Positions 45,501-48,599 of a stretch of DNA of 64,000 nt are shown here, one piece after another. The translations under genes and the position numbers were made by a program. The DNA lies in assembly GCA_029891385.1 (NCBI GenBank), contig JAIWQS010000180.1, forward strand, positions 1-64,000. The letters run 5' to 3'. The DNA is from Erythroxylum novogranatense (lineage: Eukaryota > Streptophyta > Magnoliopsida > Malpighiales > Erythroxylaceae). Numbering within the stretch: position 1 is the stretch's first letter; each line of letters starts with the position of its first letter. A model generated the notes under the pieces. The model searched no databases. It saw only the letters and a list, made by a program, of their open reading frames with translations, and was not told the DNA's origin.

Positions 45501-47832
45501 GCCGCAGAGAGAGACGAACTTGGTGAACCACGCCAAAGAATTGATGGTAGCACAAGAAAGGATGAAGTTGATGCAGATGGGAAAAGAAGGGATGTGGAGT
45601 TTCGTGGGAGATATGGTTTTGTTGTCGGCTCCTTATTGTCAACAATCGATGGCAGCCAGGAGTAATAGTAAGTTAGCTCCACGTTATTTTGGTCCTTTGA
45701 GATCCTACAACGCATTGGACCAGCTTGCCTATCGATCAAGTTACCTCCAATAGCTAGAATCCACTGCTTTTCATGTCTCTCAATCTGCGGAAGGTTTTGG
45801 GTCTCATTGACATACCACGGAAATTCCAGATTACCTATTAGTTCCCGAGGCTACACGGTGTATCCAATGCCTTTTGGCAACACTAAGACAACACTACTAA
45901 CTCGATCTAGAGGTGCTCATACAATGGATTGATCACCAACTTCCGAGGCTACTTGGGAGTTATATGCCGACATGATCGCTAGATTCTCGACTTTCACCTT
46001 GAGGACAAGGTGAAACTGGGGAGTATTGATAGAGCCAAGGCAACACAAGTCTATGTGAGGAGGAAGAAAAGGAGCGTATAAGCGTAAATGAGTATACACA
46101 TATAGTAAATACATATATATACGATATATATATATATTTCGTTATTCTCGTTGTTATGGAAGCCGACAACCTCATGATTGGTTGTCACTAACCAATTCTG
46201 GTATTCTTAGTATAAATAAGAATAGACGCGAGGAGAGAGGGATCATTGCATATTCTCGTTAAGATAGAGCCATAGGTCGGAGGTGCTGGACCTCGAATCC
46301 AGTTTTGCTTTGTCTTTCAGTTAAACACAATTAATACAAGTATTCAGATTACAGATTTCTCTTACTTGGTTCTAGAATTCTATCAAAATCATGTGAAGAA
46401 TTGGGATTTTGTGGTACCACAAGCTGAATTTGCTTACAACAATTCAGTGAATAGATCAATAACGAAAACACCCTTTGAAGCTGCCTATGGATTTAAGCCA
46501 CAACATTTGCTTGATTTGGCGCCATTACCAAAAGCGACTAGAGTTAGCGATGTTGGTCAAGCCTTGGCTGATCAAATTTGCAAGGTTCATGAAGAAGTAT
46601 TGGTAACTTTGAAGGCTAGCAATCAATCCTATGCTAGTGCGGCAAATCAACATCGTAGGGGCAAAGAGTTTGAAGAGGGAGACTTGGTATTAGTACACTT
46701 GAAGAAAGAAAGGTTTCCTAAGGGAACTTATCACAAGCTCAAATCTAGGAAGTTTGGGCCATGCAAGATATTGAAGAAAATCAGCTCTAATGCTTATTTT
46801 GTAGACCTACCATTAGACCTACATATCAGCCCAATCTTTAATGTTTCTGACCTATATTCATTTGAAGGATTTGATGAGAAGAAGCACCAAGTTGCAGAAA
46901 GCAGATAGACCGCTACCAAGGTGTATCCAGATGTTATTGAGCGTGTTTTGGATGTCAAAGAAGTGTGTTCAAAGAGGGTAATCAAGACAAATAGTTCCTA
47001 GTGAAATGGTTGGCTAAACCAACTAGTGAAAGCAATTGGATAACTGAAGAAGAGCTAAAGAAAGTTGCTCCAAAGTTGCATGTTGAAGTTTTGAAGGCTT
47101 TCTTGCCAGAGTCGAGTCTTTCAACCCGAGGGGATTGATGCAGGAGTAATTAGTCTAGTTTTCCTAGTTAATATTGGATTTCTTACTATTTAGTATTTCT
47201 TAAGTTATTTGGATTCCTAGTTATCATAGGATTAGCATATTACTTTTTAATTAGTATTTCCTTTTCCAATTAGGAGTTGGATTAGGTCCTATACTAGTAT
47301 AAATAGCTTCCTATGCTTGATTTTTAGGTATATCTTTTATCAATCAAATAATTTTATGCTTTTAGAGGTTTTTCTACAAACCCTAAGCCCTATTGTCAAG
47401 TTCCAGCTACAATCTACATCAATTATAGCCTATTCTATTCTACTTATCTTTGTTTTTCCTTCCCACACTACGTCATATAGTTTCATCATGAAATAAAACA
47501 CGCTAGTAAGAAACACAAATGTGGTAGAACCAAGACCATATTAAAGGCATAGCTTTCCCAAATCTTTAGTTGTCAACGAATAAGAAAATATGATCACATT
47601 GTGAAACAAAATTATTCATACATTTTTTCCGTGATCAAATCCTAGCACTGTGGAAGATCGTGGTCCATGCCGGAGATAGAATTAGAAGCAGCATTTCCAC
47701 CTCCTTCTCCGCCACCACCCCCGAAGCTATGTTCTGCATCCGGGCAGGAGGAAGATTACTTCCATTCTGCTGACATAGCTGATTAGGAACCTGTCCTGAG
47801 ATCTGCCCAGATACATGAGCCTGCACATTCAT
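440..47832 (-). CDS. HAC1: HAC1-like CBP/p300 histone acetyltransferase gene (16 coding exons, frame-disrupted as given)
   Basis: Nuclear transcriptional co-activator that acetylates histone lysines (p300/CBP, KAT11 family). Exon order along the minus strand, with approximate residues: N-terminal Gln/Asn/Ser-rich region (1-690), TAZ1 (about 695-780), zinc ribbon (about 995-1060), PHD finger (about 1082-1125), KAT11 catalytic core (about 1175-1440), ZZ1 (about 1450-1510), ZZ2 (about 1560-1610), TAZ2 (about 1640-1715), basic tail ending VAGNSG. The total is about 1,750 codons, close to the roughly 1,700 residues of Arabidopsis HAC1. All internal exon joins have GT-AG borders and compatible phases. 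Exceptions are exon 1 (one base short, with an in-frame TAG), exon 4 (488 instead of 489 nt) and exon 7 (278 instead of 279 nt). The gene spans about 47 kb because two introns are filled with retrotransposons. Identity is certain; whether it is functional is open. Confidence 0.9.
673..890 (-). CDS. HAC1: HAC1 exon 15 (TAZ2 zinc finger)
   Basis: 218 nt between TTGCAG and GTTTGT splice signals. It encodes most of TAZ2: [38 protein letters not shown] and [11 protein letters not shown] supply the HCCC-type zinc ligands. TAZ2 docks transcription-factor activation domains. The frame is intact and continues from exon 14 at a codon border. Confidence 0.93.
1458..1847 (-). CDS. HAC1: HAC1 exon 14 (second ZZ finger, linker to TAZ2)
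   Basis: 390 nt (130 codons), acceptor CTACAG, donor GTAGTT. Residues include [34 protein letters not shown], and the ZZ ligands [19 protein letters not shown]...YEVCNTCY with a distal H/H pair. It ends ARQLRVLQ just before TAZ2. The frame is intact. Confidence 0.93.
2028..2106 (-). CDS. HAC1: HAC1 exon 13 (end of ZZ1)
   Basis: A 79-nt exon after the 18.7-kb intron (acceptor ...TTCCAAG). Its first G completes the Lys codon AA|G left by exon 12, giving CDKCYEAEQ across the join. It goes on to [17 protein letters not shown] and a GTAAGTT donor. The phase match across the giant intron is good evidence that the exons belong to one gene. Confidence 0.9.
2745..2920. repeat. Dispersed AT-rich repeat, copy 1
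   Basis: Carries the motif GGTTCCAAGAACTT followed by ACATATGTGT, preceded by TTTATTAGAGTA. Similar blocks lie at about 24.66-25.07 and 26.15-26.5 kb in intron 8. Possibly a solo LTR or MITE-like family; ends not defined. Confidence 0.45.
2905..3184 (+). repeat. Copia element A, 5' LTR (ends approximate)
   Basis: Contains repeated CCCATAAATTATG / CTCATAAATTATGAG motifs and ends shortly before a degenerate primer-binding site, TGGTATTAGAGC (from 3185). A diverged copy lies at about 19.80-19.98 kb in the same orientation. The two flank copia gag, protease, RT and RNase H remnants, so they are read as the LTR pair of an old element. Confidence 0.55.
3185..3894 (+). pseudogene. Copia element A: primer site and N-terminal gag
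   Basis: After the TGGTATTAGAGC primer-binding site, degraded plus-strand frames include NHLNWS and, at 3672-3890, a gag segment with [16 protein letters not shown] and [17 protein letters not shown], typical of the UBN2-type copia gag. The frame is cut by a LINE at 3895 and resumes at 5033 (WQELDYYR). Confidence 0.65.
3895..5032 (-). mobile_element. 5'-truncated LINE (non-LTR retrotransposon), 3' end only
   Basis: The plus strand starts with a T run, read as a poly(A) tail of a minus-strand element. It is flanked by near-identical target duplications (ATGGCAGGAAC at 3884 and ATGGCAAGAAC at 5033). The minus strand encodes the zf-RVT region that follows the LINE reverse transcriptase ([34 protein letters not shown]). 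No ORF1, endonuclease or RT core remains. Confidence 0.7.
5033..5905 (+). pseudogene. Copia element A: C-terminal gag and protease
   Basis: Plus-strand remnants in several frames: gag continuation at 5033, a zinc knuckle ([21 protein letters not shown], last Cys lost) near 5355-5415, and the protease core [12 protein letters not shown] near 5670 followed by [18 protein letters not shown]. Many stops and indels. Homology stops at about 5.9 kb where minus-strand copia B begins; element A resumes near 18.78 kb in its RT. Confidence 0.65.
5915..6485 (-). pseudogene. Copia element B fragment (minus strand): protease and C-terminal gag
   Basis: Minus-strand frames show [14 protein letters not shown] (copia protease; the usual S-G-A-S-D-H is altered) near 6145-6200 and, at 6420-6485, the second half of a gag zinc knuckle ([15 protein letters not shown]). 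The first half lies at 16918-16990, separated by copia C. Stops are frequent. IN and RT were not seen. Confidence 0.6.
6486..6693 (+). repeat. Copia C 5' LTR
   Basis: 208 bp, starts TGTGGTCAAG and ends CTTATTCACA, immediately followed by the tRNA-Met primer site. A short LTR with a TATATATTTATT stretch near its end. Confidence 0.88.
6756..7680 (+). pseudogene. Copia C gag
   Basis: Begins with ATG at 6756 and contains [18 protein letters not shown], an N-terminal copia gag motif, and near 7530-7580 an intact CCHC zinc knuckle, [16 protein letters not shown]. Several stops and frameshifts occur between 6800 and 7450. Gag would coat the element RNA in cytoplasmic particles. Confidence 0.75.
7767..7958 (+). 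pseudogene. Copia C protease core
   Basis: [18 protein letters not shown] carries the aspartic protease D-S-G-A triad expected after gag. The frame ends where a block of unrelated DNA begins at about 7955. Confidence 0.75.
7955..8420. repeat. Insertion of about 460 bp inside copia C pol
   Basis: Protease homology stops at about 7955 and resumes at about 8418 ([22 protein letters not shown]). The intervening DNA is AT-rich with no plus-strand homology. GATTCT occurs at both edges and may be a target duplication. At 8340-8420 the minus strand reads [14 protein letters not shown], reminiscent of a copia pol linker, so it may be a fragment of another copia element. Confidence 0.5.
8420..9350 (+). 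pseudogene. Copia C integrase
   Basis: Pre-integrase region [20 protein letters not shown] near 8640-8710. The rve core follows from 8815: [32 protein letters not shown], and [22 protein letters not shown], which supplies the D-D-E residues. Interrupted by a stop after THTR and by frameshifts after 9170. Confidence 0.75.
9399..10522 (+). pseudogene. Copia C RT region, catalytic YVDD box deleted
   Basis: [17 protein letters not shown] and an acidic linker (9399-9764) precede the RT (9786-10346): [83 protein letters not shown]. Directly after SPRA the sequence jumps to [11 protein letters not shown], so roughly 45 codons including YVDD are gone. It then continues [18 protein letters not shown] until gypsy D interrupts at 10524. 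Confidence 0.8.
10524..10910 (+). repeat. Gypsy D 5' LTR
   Basis: Starts TGTTGAGACT and ends TCTTTAACA. A 7-G run lies at about 10562-10568. The partner is 15609-15995. Confidence 0.92.
10942..12060 (+). pseudogene. Gypsy D gag
   Basis: Starts [17 protein letters not shown] with a coiled-coil-like leader, then the gag core ([39 protein letters not shown]) and a zinc knuckle [14 protein letters not shown] at 12004-12045. Stops or frameshifts at about 11117, 11480 and 11960 break it into four segments. Confidence 0.8.
12233..12640 (+). pseudogene. Gypsy D protease
   Basis: [16 protein letters not shown] holds the D-S-G-A aspartic protease motif, followed by [14 protein letters not shown]. It lies in a 270-codon frame from 11993 that stops shortly before the RT (12805). 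Confidence 0.8.
12800..14150 (+). pseudogene. Gypsy D reverse transcriptase and RNase H
   Basis: RT blocks: [65 protein letters not shown] and the catalytic box [10 protein letters not shown] (YVDD/FFDD type) near 13340-13370. The RNase H core [14 protein letters not shown] and the TDQKSLHFL region follow. Frame breaks occur at about 13257-13300 and 13882-13900. Confidence 0.85.
14150..15600 (+). pseudogene. Gypsy D integrase and chromodomain-like tail
   Basis: H2C2 zinc region ([19 protein letters not shown]..., CDVCQKNKY), rve core ([16 protein letters not shown], a [13 protein letters not shown] step in the +1 frame, HPQT-like box near 14825) and C-terminal [15 protein letters not shown]. 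After a stop at 15477, [15 protein letters not shown] and FHLEDKV are visible in another frame, matching the chromodomain end of chromoviruses. Confidence 0.8.
15609..15995 (+). repeat. Gypsy D 3' LTR
   Basis: Same length as the 5' LTR and nearly identical. Followed directly by the second GGATG target copy and the continuation of copia C. Confidence 0.92.
15996..16712 (+). pseudogene. Copia C: end of RT and RNase H, continued after gypsy D
   Basis: Resumes exactly where copia C was cut: [39 protein letters not shown], then the RNase H region with [27 protein letters not shown] near 16470-16545. Many frameshifts. It ends in the polypurine tract before the 3' LTR. Confidence 0.8.
16713..16917 (+). 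repeat. Copia C 3' LTR
   Basis: 205 bp, TGTGGTCAAA...CTTATTCACA, matching 6486-6693 with a 3-4-bp gap and about a dozen substitutions. Confidence 0.88.
16918..17084 (-). pseudogene. Copia element B fragment: N-terminal side of the gag zinc knuckle
   Basis: The minus strand reads [18 protein letters not shown] and then [14 protein letters not shown], the first half of a CCHC knuckle whose second half is at 6420-6485. The break point coincides with the copia C insertion. The upstream border with LINE sequence near 17.08 kb is approximate. Confidence 0.6.
17085..18775 (-). mobile_element. LINE 5' half (ORF1 and part of the endonuclease), minus strand
   Basis: Reading on the minus strand: ORF1 from about 18.75 kb with DUF4283-like motifs ([36 protein letters not shown]), then [29 protein letters not shown] (18180-18090). 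The AP-endonuclease start follows from about 17545 ([31 protein letters not shown], then [11 protein letters not shown] near 17145-17115). Several frameshifts. The RT domain is absent here, so it is a fragment. Confidence 0.7.
18776..19795 (+). pseudogene. Copia element A: RT end and RNase H
   Basis: Resumes as [16 protein letters not shown] (stop in place of Trp), then a catalytic box present twice in tandem ([18 protein letters not shown]), the EFKIKGIGK region, and RNase H remnants through 19.75 kb ([26 protein letters not shown]). Heavily frameshifted. The start abuts the 5' end of the LINE. Confidence 0.7.
19796..19985 (+). repeat. Copia element A, 3' LTR (ends approximate)
   Basis: Shares CCCATAAATTATGGGATTAG, TTTCCATTTATAG and GTAAACAATTCACAAT blocks with 2.95-3.18 kb. 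It follows copia RNase H. Divergence is visibly greater than between the LTRs of C or D, consistent with the oldest layer. Confidence 0.55.
20035..20300. repeat. Dispersed repeat block (TTCCAGCAATTC-rich)
   Basis: Repeats of the kind TTTCCAGCAATTCTAA and AGTGATTCTTA. A related block lies at 26.33-26.5 kb in intron 8. No coding potential seen. Confidence 0.4.
20758..20897 (-). CDS. HAC1: HAC1 exon 12 (ZZ1, first part)
   Basis: 140 nt, acceptor TTTTCAG, donor GTAAGAA. Encodes [17 protein letters not shown] and the ZZ ligands ([23 protein letters not shown]), ending two bases into the Lys codon finished by exon 13. It overlaps only a short antisense open frame, so it is easy to miss; without it the ZZ1 finger would be incomplete. 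Confidence 0.9.
21501..21813 (-). CDS. HAC1: HAC1 exon 11 (KAT11 catalytic core, part 4)
   Basis: 313 nt, acceptor TATCAG, donor GTAATTC. Begins [12 protein letters not shown], contains [20 protein letters not shown], a hallmark of plant HAC catalytic domains, and a Lys-rich segment ([18 protein letters not shown]). Intact. Confidence 0.93.
21915..22057 (-). CDS. HAC1: HAC1 exon 10 (KAT11 core, part 3)
   Basis: 143 nt. Encodes [20 protein letters not shown] and [18 protein letters not shown], the acetyl-CoA-binding part of the p300/CBP fold by family knowledge, ending KSDKLREW with the Trp codon split (TG|G). Confidence 0.93.
22167..22367 (-). CDS. HAC1: HAC1 exon 9 (KAT11 core, part 2)
   Basis: 201 nt (67 codons), acceptor CTTCCAG, donor [46 protein letters not shown] and DSVKYFRPE are near-invariant in plant HACs. 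Intact. Confidence 0.93.
24660..25070. repeat. Dispersed AT-rich repeat, copy 2
   Basis: Shares TTAGGACATAAGC..., GGTTTCCAAAACTTCTCTAC and ATATATGTATTCA blocks with copies at 2745-2920 and 26.15-26.5 kb. Continues into TTTTAAGAGCAATTCTTA. Ends undefined; could be a solo LTR. Confidence 0.4.
26150..26500. repeat. Dispersed AT-rich repeat, copy 3
   Basis: Contains TAGGACTTAAAACTTATTTAAG, GCCTTATTAGAGTAGAATTC, GGTTCCAAGAACTTCTCCAC and then TTCCAGCAACTCAAA-type repeats shared with 20.04-20.3 kb. The order of blocks suggests one family about 350 bp long. Confidence 0.4.
26780..26866 (+). pseudogene. Catalase gene fragment (start of exon 2) inside HAC1 intron 8
   Basis: The plus strand encodes 29 codons, [17 protein letters not shown] then [12 protein letters not shown], matching the N-terminus of plant catalases (PSSAYN.P.WTTN.GAPVWNN.SSLTV). 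It is preceded by a splice-acceptor-like TGATTATGTGCAG at the position of the first catalase intron, so intron-exon structure seems to have been copied. Homology ends abruptly after LTV and no other catalase exon follows. This is a captured or relic gene piece, not a working gene. Confidence 0.75.
27585..27713 (-). CDS. HAC1: HAC1 exon 8 (KAT11 core, part 1)
   Basis: 129 nt (43 codons), acceptor ATTTTCAG, donor GTATGC. Encodes [35 protein letters not shown] and TEYPYKSK. Intact. Confidence 0.93.
28158..28435 (-). CDS. HAC1: HAC1 exon 7 (PHD finger; -1 frameshift)
   Basis: Acceptor TATGTGCAG, donor GTGGGTC. Starts [19 protein letters not shown] with later CPNC, completing a PHD-type zinc finger. 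After ERKPLPQ the frame must shift by one base to continue [11 protein letters not shown] and [20 protein letters not shown]. The exon is 278 nt where 279 is needed for the flanking phases. In the given sequence the open frame runs into a stop at 28232-28234. The missing base lies at about 28284-28287. Confidence 0.9.
28555..28848 (-). CDS. HAC1: HAC1 exon 6 (zinc ribbon before the PHD finger)
   Basis: 294 nt (98 codons). [20 protein letters not shown], then Cys pairs [16 protein letters not shown] and [11 protein letters not shown], then [11 protein letters not shown] joining WVQCDKC of exon 7. Intact; conserved in all plant HACs. Confidence 0.93.
28849..29923 (-). other. HAC1 intron 5, 1.1 kb
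   Basis: GTGAGG donor and TTTGTGCAG acceptor. AT-rich, no transposon or RNA gene recognised. Confidence 0.7.
29924..31785 (-). CDS. HAC1: HAC1 exon 5 (large exon: Gln-rich region and TAZ1)
   Basis: 1,862 nt, uninterrupted. N-terminal half is Ser/Met/Gln-rich (QQQ runs near [14 protein letters not shown]) with a 15-bp tandem duplication giving [15 protein letters not shown]1 follows: [62 protein letters not shown]. The C-terminal part ends [17 protein letters not shown] and GLRQWVGQ at the donor GTGAGG. Gln-rich regions in co-activators are flexible protein-interaction segments. Confidence 0.94.
31867..32354 (-). CDS. HAC1: HAC1 exon 4 (low-complexity N-terminal region; -1 frameshift)
   Basis: Starts [19 protein letters not shown] and continues to MSSIGVQ; then the frame must shift by one to read [19 protein letters not shown]. 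The exon is 488 nt, one short of the 489 required by the flanking phases; the missing base is at about 32270-32272. The MIPTPG motif also occurs in exon 3 and is repeated in plant HAC N-termini. Ends QQQLMLG. Confidence 0.88.
32443..32719 (-). CDS. HAC1: HAC1 exon 3
   Basis: 277 nt. [19 protein letters not shown] is the conserved N-terminal helix block, followed by [16 protein letters not shown] and SGIQGG. Phase matches exon 2 and exon 4. Confidence 0.9.
32925..33039 (-). CDS. HAC1: HAC1 exon 2
   Basis: 115 nt, acceptor TGCTGTATAG, donor GTTCAT. Completes the Ile codon started in exon 1 and encodes [20 protein letters not shown] and [18 protein letters not shown], the KIX-like N-terminal block of plant HACs. 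It lies 14.6 kb downstream of exon 1. Confidence 0.88.
33593..33934 (+). repeat. Gypsy G 5' LTR
   Basis: 342 bp. A TATA-like AGTATAAATAGG lies at about 33753-33764, a plausible element promoter. Ends ACTACGTCA. Confidence 0.9.
33962..35100 (+). pseudogene. Gypsy G gag
   Basis: Starts [19 protein letters not shown], then after frame breaks [36 protein letters not shown] (34095-34469) and [17 protein letters not shown] (34729-34917). A zinc knuckle remnant ([16 protein letters not shown], first knuckle Cys pair incomplete) is at about 35032-35080. Five or more breaks. Confidence 0.75.
35280..35586 (+). pseudogene. Gypsy G protease
   Basis: [19 protein letters not shown] is the clade-typical D-G-G-S version of the aspartic protease motif, followed by [17 protein letters not shown]. 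Open for 97 codons. Confidence 0.75.
35800..36208 (+). pseudogene. Gypsy G reverse transcriptase, N-terminal part
   Basis: Frames contain [37 protein letters not shown] and the KIDLK step near 36170-36185. The gene is cut by the hAT element at 36217 and resumes at 39301. Confidence 0.75.
36217..36310. repeat. hAT left terminal/subterminal repeat region
   Basis: Starts GCATAGTAGTTAATAGCGG and contains repeated GCGGATAGCGG and AGCGGCCG. Counterpart of 39137-39300. Confidence 0.8.
36754..38882 (-). pseudogene. hAT transposase (BED finger, DUF659, dimerisation domain), C-terminal part broken
   Basis: Start Met at 38882 leads into a BED-type finger ([26 protein letters not shown]), broken by a stop at 38667. 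The 451-codon core at 38555-37200 has [20 protein letters not shown] (RNase H-fold Asp), [17 protein letters not shown] and [15 protein letters not shown], all standard in plant hAT transposases, ending [15 protein letters not shown]. The dimerisation domain continues in other frames ([28 protein letters not shown] at 37017-36754) with at least two single-base losses. It needs about four repairs to be open, so as given it is defective. Confidence 0.88.
39137..39300. repeat. hAT right terminal/subterminal repeat region
   Basis: CCGCTAT and CCGCTCCGC motifs in clusters, ending CCGCTATTAACTACTCT, the inverted partner of the left end. Adjacent to target copy GGTGTGGA. Confidence 0.8.
39301..40960 (+). 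pseudogene. Gypsy G: RT continuation, RNase H and integrase (first part)
   Basis: Resumes with [20 protein letters not shown], catalytic box [19 protein letters not shown], then RNase H remnants to about 40.2 kb ([18 protein letters not shown]). Integrase zinc region ([10 protein letters not shown]), [40 protein letters not shown] and [12 protein letters not shown] follow, up to GNL at 40966, where element F cuts it. Several frameshifts between 39660 and 40100. Confidence 0.8.
40967..41367 (+). repeat. Gypsy F 5' LTR (with 42-bp tandem duplication)
   Basis: Includes an ATATATACGATATATATATAT stretch near 41055-41078, TAGTATAAATAAG (TATA-like) at about 41150, and the duplicated unit ending TTCTATCA at 41325 and again at 41367. 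Confidence 0.88.
41396..42660 (+). pseudogene. Gypsy F gag
   Basis: Begins [20 protein letters not shown], a long heptad coiled coil through about residue 110, then [20 protein letters not shown] and ERFFSVGRF. After a frameshift at about 42080 it continues with [20 protein letters not shown] and [14 protein letters not shown] zinc knuckle-like [15 protein letters not shown] appears in the +1 frame at 42580-42630. Confidence 0.8.
42728..44250 (+). pseudogene. Gypsy F protease and reverse transcriptase
   Basis: Protease [17 protein letters not shown] (about 42807-42857), then [57 protein letters not shown], a break at 43705, then [17 protein letters not shown], catalytic [19 protein letters not shown] and [13 protein letters not shown]. 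One of the best preserved pol segments in the window. Confidence 0.85.
44250..46020 (+). pseudogene. Gypsy F RNase H, integrase and chromodomain (degraded)
   Basis: Pieces only: [16 protein letters not shown] (RNase H), [16 protein letters not shown] (integrase zinc region), [21 protein letters not shown] text near 45270-45300, and a chromodomain end EVLIQW...ATWE-like with FHLEDKV near 45910-46015, split over frames. Indels every 30-100 bases. Confidence 0.7.
46027..46385 (+). repeat. Gypsy F 3' LTR
   Basis: 359 bp, preceded by a purine tract GGGGAGTAT. Differences from the 5' LTR are clustered in a few patches rather than spread evenly. Confidence 0.88.
46386..47135 (+). pseudogene. Gypsy G: integrase C-terminus and chromodomain-like end
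   Basis: Continues the integrase after element [81 protein letters not shown]. After a stop at 46906 a chromodomain-like [20 protein letters not shown] is readable near 46997-47056. Confidence 0.8.
47136..47475 (+). repeat. Gypsy G 3' LTR
   Basis: 340 bp, matches 33593-33934 with about ten differences, followed by target copy TATAG. Confidence 0.9.
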
Positions 47833-47864
47833 CTCCTTTTCCAATATGAACAAGTCATGCCGCT
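47622..47864 (-). CDS. HAC1: HAC1 exon 1 (start codon at 47832; frameshift and stop present)
   Basis: A probable acceptor GGCTCTAG at 47865 gives a short 5'UTR before ATG at 47832. Encodes [19 protein letters not shown] and [14 protein letters not shown], the conserved start of plant HACs. A Gly-rich run then requires one extra base in the G run at 47718-47722 to continue [18 protein letters not shown]. In that frame a TAG (47642-47644) precedes DLITEK. The donor GTATGAAT leaves AT for the Ile codon of exon 2. The coding part is 211 nt, where 212 fits the phase. Confidence 0.82.
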
Positions 47865-48313
47865 CTAGAGCCAATTGCAAGGCAAAAAAATTCAGCTTCC
47901 AGGAATGTATATTGTTAGTAAAACCAATTTGAAGATGAGAAGAAAAGGCGAAAAGTTGACTTGAAAACAAAAGATTGTTTTGTAGTCTGTTAAAAATGGC
48001 AAGAGAAAATGCACATAATATGAACACGAGCAAGCACATCTGGATACTTAAGAGGCAAGACAAAGTGACCGAGACTTAAAAATAAGGTTGGCGCCTAGCA
48101 ACAGAAAGAAATCAAAATCGCATAAAAAGGCAAATCGGGTTAATTCCAAATTGAGGATGTTGGGAAACAGTTTAAAAATGCAGGAATTAAAAAACATCGA
48201 TAGTTCAATGAAGCAAGACAAAGATCAAATATTAAACTAGTATAAATAGCAAAGCAACCCTAGTACCTAAGATAGTTAATCCAGGAAAATGGAAAGGGGA
48301 AACCCTAGCAAAC

Positions 48314-48440
48314 CTGAAAAAGAAACAATAACGACCAAAGGCTTGGAATGATGATCGCCGTCGACGAGAATAAGTCTGCAACTTGGACCGTCCAATCGCA
48401 CGTGCGATTTTACCCGTTCTTCATCTACTCTACCGCTTGC
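48314..48440 (-). other. HAC1: Probable HAC1 5'UTR exon
   Basis: TTTCTTTTTCAG|GTTTGC forms a good donor at 48313. The sequence upstream on the minus strand is not AT-rich, unlike the intron. The outer limit is a guess; the transcription start is not fixed. A CACGTG (G-box core) is present at 48399-48404. Confidence 0.45.
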
Positions 48441-48496
48441 AAGTCAATAACAAAGATTAGAACATTGGATTGACACCACCAGCAAGAACAAGAGGA

Positions 48497-48536
48497 TGAG
48501 GCTTGAGGCTTGAGGCTTGAGGCTTGAGGTTGAGGA
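48497..48536. repeat. Heptanucleotide tandem repeat (GCTTGAG)n
   Basis: About five copies of GCTTGAG/GTTGAGG, just upstream of the likely HAC1 5' end. Simple-sequence DNA, possibly length-polymorphic. Confidence 0.8.
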
Positions 48537-48599
48537 TCTTTATTTGCACTCCGATACTAATATGAATTAATATCAACAAACTATATTAATAATAAGAGA

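Larger units (their letters stand above)
40967..46385 (+). mobile_element. Gypsy element F (chromodomain type), nested in gypsy G integrase
   Basis: LTRs 40967-41367 and 46027-46385 (TGATAGAGCC...TTCTATCA), perfect target duplication AAATC (40962-40966, 46386-46390), primer site TGGTATCAGAGCAG. The 5' LTR is 42 bp longer through a tandem duplication at its 3' end. The coding series gag-PR-RT-RH-IN-chromodomain is similar in layout to element D. The second half (44.2-46.0 kb) is densely frameshifted. Confidence 0.92.
33593..47475 (+). mobile_element. Gypsy element G (Ty3/gypsy) carrying nested hAT and gypsy F
   Basis: LTRs 33593-33934 and 47136-47475 (TGATGCAGGA...ACTACGTCA, about 97% alike), perfect 5-bp target duplication TATAG (33588-33592, 47476-47480), primer site TTGGTATCAGAACAAG after the 5' LTR and purine tract GAGGGGAT before the 3' LTR. 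Internal order is gag, protease, RT (cut by hAT), RNase H, integrase (cut by element F), chromodomain-like end. Inserted antisense to HAC1. Coding parts are frameshifted. Confidence 0.92.
33040..47621 (-). other. HAC1 intron 1, 14.6 kb, occupied by gypsy G with hAT and gypsy F inside
   Basis: Donor GTATGAAT at 47621, acceptor TGCTGTATAG at 33040. Without element G and one TATAG copy the intron would be about 700 bp. Residual intron at 33040-33592 and 47476-47621 shows nothing coding. Confidence 0.85.
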
